A stretch of DNA of 64,000 nt, taken from Pseudomonas sp. ATCC PTA-122608. Its GTDB lineage: Bacteria; Pseudomonadota; Gammaproteobacteria; Pseudomonadales; Pseudomonadaceae. Of this stretch, positions 61,133-64,000 are shown piece by piece. Numbering within the stretch: position 1 is the first letter of the stretch; the number at the start of each line of letters is the position of its first letter. The translations under genes and the position numbers were made by a program. The notes beneath the pieces are model-generated. The model had not been told where the DNA came from. It did not search any database and saw nothing but the letters and a program-made list of their open reading frames with translations. The stretch covers positions 23,020-87,019 of the forward strand of contig NZ_LPNO01000021.1 of the NCBI RefSeq assembly GCF_001952855.1, given 5' to 3'.

Positions 61133-62497
61133 ATGTCTTCAGTAGCTGATGGGTTGCCCAGTGATAAACGTCTCGCGGCGGTTGTCGCCATTTCCCTGGG
61201 GATCGGCATGGCGACCCTCGACACGGCCATCGTCAACACCGCGTTGCCGACCCTGGCCGAAGGCATTGGCACCGACTCCGCCTCGGTAATCTGGGTGGTC
61301 AATGCCTACCAGTTGGCGACCATCGCTGCGGTGCTGCCCTTTGCTTCCCTGAGTGATGTGGTCGGCCACCGCCGGGTGTTCCTCGGCGGCTTGCTGGTGT
61401 TTGTGGTGGCGTCCCTGTTCTGCGGGCTGGCCTGGTCGCTGCCGACGCTGACCGCCGCCCGGGTGGTGCAGGGCCTGGGCGCGGCGGCGATCATGAGCGT
61501 GAACATTGCGCTGTTGCGGCATATCTACCCGGCAAAAATATTGGGCCGGGGGCTGGGGTATAACTCGCTGGTGGTGGGGCTGGCCTTTACCCTGGGGCCC
61601 ACGGCGGCGTCGGCGATTCTGTCGGTGGCCACCTGGCACTGGTTGTACCTGATCAACCTGCCCCTGGGCGCATTGGCCTTGTGGCTGGGGGGGCGTGCGA
61701 TTCCGGTGATCCCGATCACCGGGCATGCCTTCGACCGGCTGGCGGCGATTCTCTGCGCCGGGTTGTTCGCCCTGCTGGTGCTGGGCCTGGGTTCGGCGGT
61801 GCACGGCGCGCAGGCGGTGTTGACCCTGGGACTGATCGCCGTGGCGCTGCTGTGCGGGCTGTTGCTGATCCGCCGTCAGGCTGGGCACCCGGCACCGATG
61901 CTGGCGGTGGATCTGTTCAAGCGCCCGCTGTTCACCTTGTCGGCCCTCACCGCAATTTGCGCGTTCAGCGCCCAGGGCCTGGCGTTTGTGTCGCTGCCAT
62001 TCCTGTTGCAAACGGTGCTGGGTCACAGCCAGGTGGCCACCGGCTTCCTGATGACGCCGTGGCCGGCGGTGGTGGCAGTGATGGCGCTGATTGCCGGGCG
62101 GCTGGCGGACCGTATCTCCCTGGCGTTGCTGTGTGGCATCGGCCTGGTGATGCTGAGCGCGGGCATGGCCTCGCTGGCGACCCTGGGCAACGACGCCTCG
62201 ACCTTCGATATCGGCTGGCGCATGGCCCTGTGTGGCGCCGGGTTCGGGTTCTTCCAGTCGCCCAACCTCAAGGCGATCATGACCAGTGCGCCTATCGCCC
62301 GCAGTGGCGGTGCCAGCGGGATCGTCGCCACGTCGCGGTTGATGGGGCAGACACTCGGCGCTTCGCTGGTGGCGTTGTGCTTCCACCTGTCCCTGAGCAG
62401 CGGTCCGCAGTACGCGTTGTGGCTGGGGTGCGGGTTCGCACTGGTGGGCGCGGTGGCCAGCGGGTTGCGCCTGATGCAGGACGGCGCCAAGGTTTAA
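61133..62497 (+). CDS. MFS drug-efflux-type transporter (14-helix DHA2-like)
   Basis: A 454-residue major facilitator. The signature TLDTAIVNTALPTLAEGIGT is the DHA2 (EmrB/QacA) motif D1. WVVNAYQLATIAAVLPFASL and LSDVVGHRRVFLGG (motif A) follow. The membrane region predicts 13 or 14 helices. It should extrude lipophilic cations or drugs. The ATG at 61133 is preferred over GTG at 61118. No local regulator is adjacent. Confidence 0.88.
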   Translation: MSSVADGLPSDKRLAAVVAISLGIGMATLDTAIVNTALPTLAEGIGTDSASVIWVVNAYQLATIAAVLPFASLSDVVGHRRVFLGGLLVFVVASLFCGLAWSLPTLTAARVVQGLGAAAIMSVNIALLRHIYPAKILGRGLGYNSLVVGLAFTLGPTAASAILSVATWHWLYLINLPLGALALWLGGRAIPVIPITGHAFDRLAAILCAGLFALLVLGLGSAVHGAQAVLTLGLIAVALLCGLLLIRRQAGHPAPMLAVDLFKRPLFTLSALTAICAFSAQGLAFVSLPFLLQTVLGHSQVATGFLMTPWPAVVAVMALIAGRLADRISLALLCGIGLVMLSAGMASLATLGNDASTFDIGWRMALCGAGFGFFQSPNLKAIMTSAPIARSGGASGIVATSRLMGQTLGASLVALCFHLSLSSGPQYALWLGCGFALVGAVASGLRLMQDGAKV

Positions 62498-62572
62498 TTA
62501 TTTGGGCCTTGTAAAACATTGAGGTAGGCGGCTACCGTGGCCGTCTAAATAATTCTGAATGTTTCAGCCTTT

Positions 62573-63703
62573 ATGTCTGATCTGGCCCAACGCAGTGCTG
62601 ATTCCCACTCCCGCCGTGCCGCGCTGACCCTTGGCCTGTGCCTGCCCAGTGATGTGTTGCTGTACCTGGTGCTGCCGATGGAGTCCCAGGCGTTTGGTAT
62701 CACCCTGGCCCAGGCCGGGGTGCTGCTGGCGGCCAACCGCCTGGTGCGGATCTTCGGCTACAAGCATGTTCTGAATTTCTATGCCCGCAACGGTGATCGG
62801 CTGACGTGCTCCATCGCCGCCGGCGCGGCGGCGGTGTGTGCCCTTGGCAACTCGATGCTGTCCGGCTTTGCGGCCTTGCTCGGGCTGCGGTTGGTCTGGG
62901 GGCTGTGTTTTGCGGCGTTGAACCTTTCCACTCAAGTGTTGGCCACCTCTGAACCGCTGGGTGCAGCGCGGCGGGCGGGGCGGTCGCGGGCGTTGATTGC
63001 CCTGGGGCCGATGCTGGCTTTGCCGTTGGGTGGGTGGCTGACGTTACAGGTGGGGCCGCGGCCGATCTTTTGGATTCTGGCGGTGTGTTGCCTGGTGGGG
63101 TTGTGGATGGCGCGGGGGTTGCCGACTGCGGGTCACAATTTGCATGGCACGCCGGGGCGGCGGTTCAAGTTGCCTGACAGTGTGGCGACCTGGTCGTTTA
63201 TCGAAGGGGTGGCGCTGGATGGGCTGTTTATCTTTGGTTTGTCGATTCAGGCGCAGAAGATGCTGGGTGGGAATGCGGTATTGATTGCCGGTGGGTTGAT
63301 GGCGCTGCGATATGTTTCGGAGTTGCTTCTGAGTCCGCTAGGGGGGCGCTTCGCTCAGCAGTTTGGTGCTACTTCGATGTTGTTGCTGTTTTCGTTTCTT
63401 AGTGCGTTGGCGTTGGGGGCGTTTGGTAGTCACTGGGTGATTGTGGGGGCGGCGGCGGTGTTGGTGTTGCGCGCGTTGCAGTTGCCGCTGGTGACGACGT
63501 TGGTGGCGGAGCGTAATCCGGGGGCGATGCGGGTTTCTGCGTTGGCGTCGAATGCGGTTTGGCGGGATGTGGGAGCGGGGCTTGGGCCTTTGCTGGCGGG
63601 GTTGTTGTTGCCGGTGGCGTCGGCGCCTTGGGTGTTTGGCGTGGCGGGGGCGGCGATTGCGGTTAGTGCGGTGTTTTGCTGGCGGGCCAGGGGGTTAGCA
63701 TGA
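62573..63703 (+). CDS. MFS transporter of unknown substrate
   Basis: A 376-residue, 12-helix transporter. The N-terminal part LGLCLPSDVLLYLVLPMESQ and RLVRIFGYKHVLNFYARNGD with LRLVWGLCFAALNLSTQVLA are MFS-like but lack a strong substrate signature. It runs in the same direction as the DHA2 transporter, 75 bp downstream, and may be co-transcribed. The third base use shifts to G-rich codons towards its end. Confidence 0.82.
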   Translation: MSDLAQRSADSHSRRAALTLGLCLPSDVLLYLVLPMESQAFGITLAQAGVLLAANRLVRIFGYKHVLNFYARNGDRLTCSIAAGAAAVCALGNSMLSGFAALLGLRLVWGLCFAALNLSTQVLATSEPLGAARRAGRSRALIALGPMLALPLGGWLTLQVGPRPIFWILAVCCLVGLWMARGLPTAGHNLHGTPGRRFKLPDSVATWSFIEGVALDGLFIFGLSIQAQKMLGGNAVLIAGGLMALRYVSELLLSPLGGRFAQQFGATSMLLLFSFLSALALGAFGSHWVIVGAAAVLVLRALQLPLVTTLVAERNPGAMRVSALASNAVWRDVGAGLGPLLAGLLLPVASAPWVFGVAGAAIAVSAVFCWRARGLA

Positions 63704-63717
63704 GATGTGGGGATTGA

Positions 63718-63792
63718 GTACATATCCGTTTCTTCGGTAACGGCCACTTAGGGTTCCGCTCTTACAGCGGGTCACTTTTGGCAAACGCCCCC
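63718..63792. repeat. Left end of a second long inverted-repeat element, interrupted
   Basis: GTACATATCCGTTTCTTCGG and CTTAGGGTTCCGCTCTTACA, then TCACTTTTGGCAAACGCC, match the left arm of the element at 52634 almost base for base. The match ends at about 63790, where the insertion sequence begins. Confidence 0.75.
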
Positions 63793-64000
63793 CGTGTCAG
63801 CCTATCTGTCACCTCTGATGTTTGACTCAATCATTCAAGGGGGCGAAGGTGTTTGGCAATGCCGAAACGTTATGACAATGACTTCAAGGATTGGGCGGTT
63901 CTGCAAATGATGCCGCCCCTTAATCGAGCGGTGGCAGAACTCGCCGTTGCAATCGGCGTCACCCCACAGTCACTGCGAGATTGGAGAAAAATGGCTAGAG
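63793..64000 (+). mobile_element. Insertion sequence, left end (continues past window)
   Basis: The unrelated sequence starts about 63793-63795 with TGTCAGCCTATCTGTCACCT, a probable terminal inverted repeat, and carries a transposase OrfA start. It splits the repeat element that begins at 63718. The right end lies outside the window. Confidence 0.7.
63859..64000 (+). CDS. IS transposase OrfA-type protein, 5' part only
   Basis: The first 47 residues from ATG 63859: MPKRYDNDFKDWAVLQMM and ELAVAIGVTPQSLRDWRKMA. The second string is the helix-turn-helix of the IS3/IS911-type transposase N-terminal protein (HTH_Tnp_1). The gene runs off the right edge. The exact IS group cannot be named from this part. 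Confidence 0.78.
   Translation, partial: MPKRYDNDFKDWAVLQMMPPLNRAVAELAVAIGVTPQSLRDWRKMAR

Overview
The window reads as the chromosome of a Pseudomonas of the fluorescens group. Evidence: high GC coding DNA, many paired 'GGAGCGAGCTTGCTCGCG'-type REP/BIME palindromes between genes, and gene families typical of that group. The species call is an inference from content; no rRNA or tRNA gene is visible.

Region 1 (1 to about 29.4 kb) is a large catabolic supercluster for an aromatic amine (probably tyramine or a relative) and 4-hydroxyphenylacetate (4-HPA). The left block holds an arylacetaldehyde dehydrogenase (cut by the window edge), a C2-type flavin-dependent 4-HPA 3-hydroxylase with a small flavin reductase, an outer-membrane channel, an APC-type permease, a DUF3156 protein and a FeaR-like AraC regulator. 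The right block (18.5-28.7 kb) is a complete homoprotocatechuate meta-cleavage pathway: hpaG1-G2-E-D-F-X-H-I in one leftward operon, with hpaR, hpaA and an OprD-type porin. A second hpaR-like gene carries a one-base frameshift. Between the blocks lie an Rhs toxin/immunity pair (8.2-13.2 kb) and a leftward set of genes (FAD amine oxidase-like, cupin, LuxR-type regulator, MoaF, two SDRs) that looks like a monoamine-regulon module. A GTTAACATGTTATCTA operator-like sequence occurs upstream of the FeaR-like gene, hpaA/hpaG1 and the OprD porin, with a weaker version at hpaR. This suggests one MarR-type control circuit ties the split clusters together.

Region 2 (29.4-36.3 kb) holds a TonB-dependent receptor with an N-terminal signalling domain, a TetR regulator, a secreted GH3 beta-glucosidase with a PA14 insert, a 0.5-kb AT-rich spacer and a small exported protein.

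Region 3 (36.4-46.3 kb) is a tightly overlapping type II secretion operon (gspE, F, G, H, I, J, K, L, M, a C/N-like gene, D). Its secretin has a lipobox, as in the Hxc-type liposecretin systems of pseudomonads, and its E ATPase lacks the usual four-cysteine zinc site. An HD-domain nucleotidase follows.

Region 4 (47-52.6 kb) has an HTH regulator, two RraA/HMG-aldolase-like genes, an aminotransferase, an MFS carrier and a divergent LysR regulator. It is a plausible small catabolic unit for a 4-hydroxy-glutamate-type compound.

Region 5 (52.6-53.5 kb) is an 0.86-kb inverted-repeat element with a nested REP pair. Half of another copy occurs at 63.7 kb, apparently cut by an insertion sequence that runs off the right edge.

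Region 6 (53.5-61 kb) has a STAND-type winged-helix regulator divergent from a bufferin-type RiPP metallophore locus: two different Cys-rich precursor peptides, a DoxX protein, an exported alpha/beta hydrolase, the DUF692/MNIO modification enzyme, its DUF2063 partner and a shortened second hydrolase. Two MFS transporters follow.
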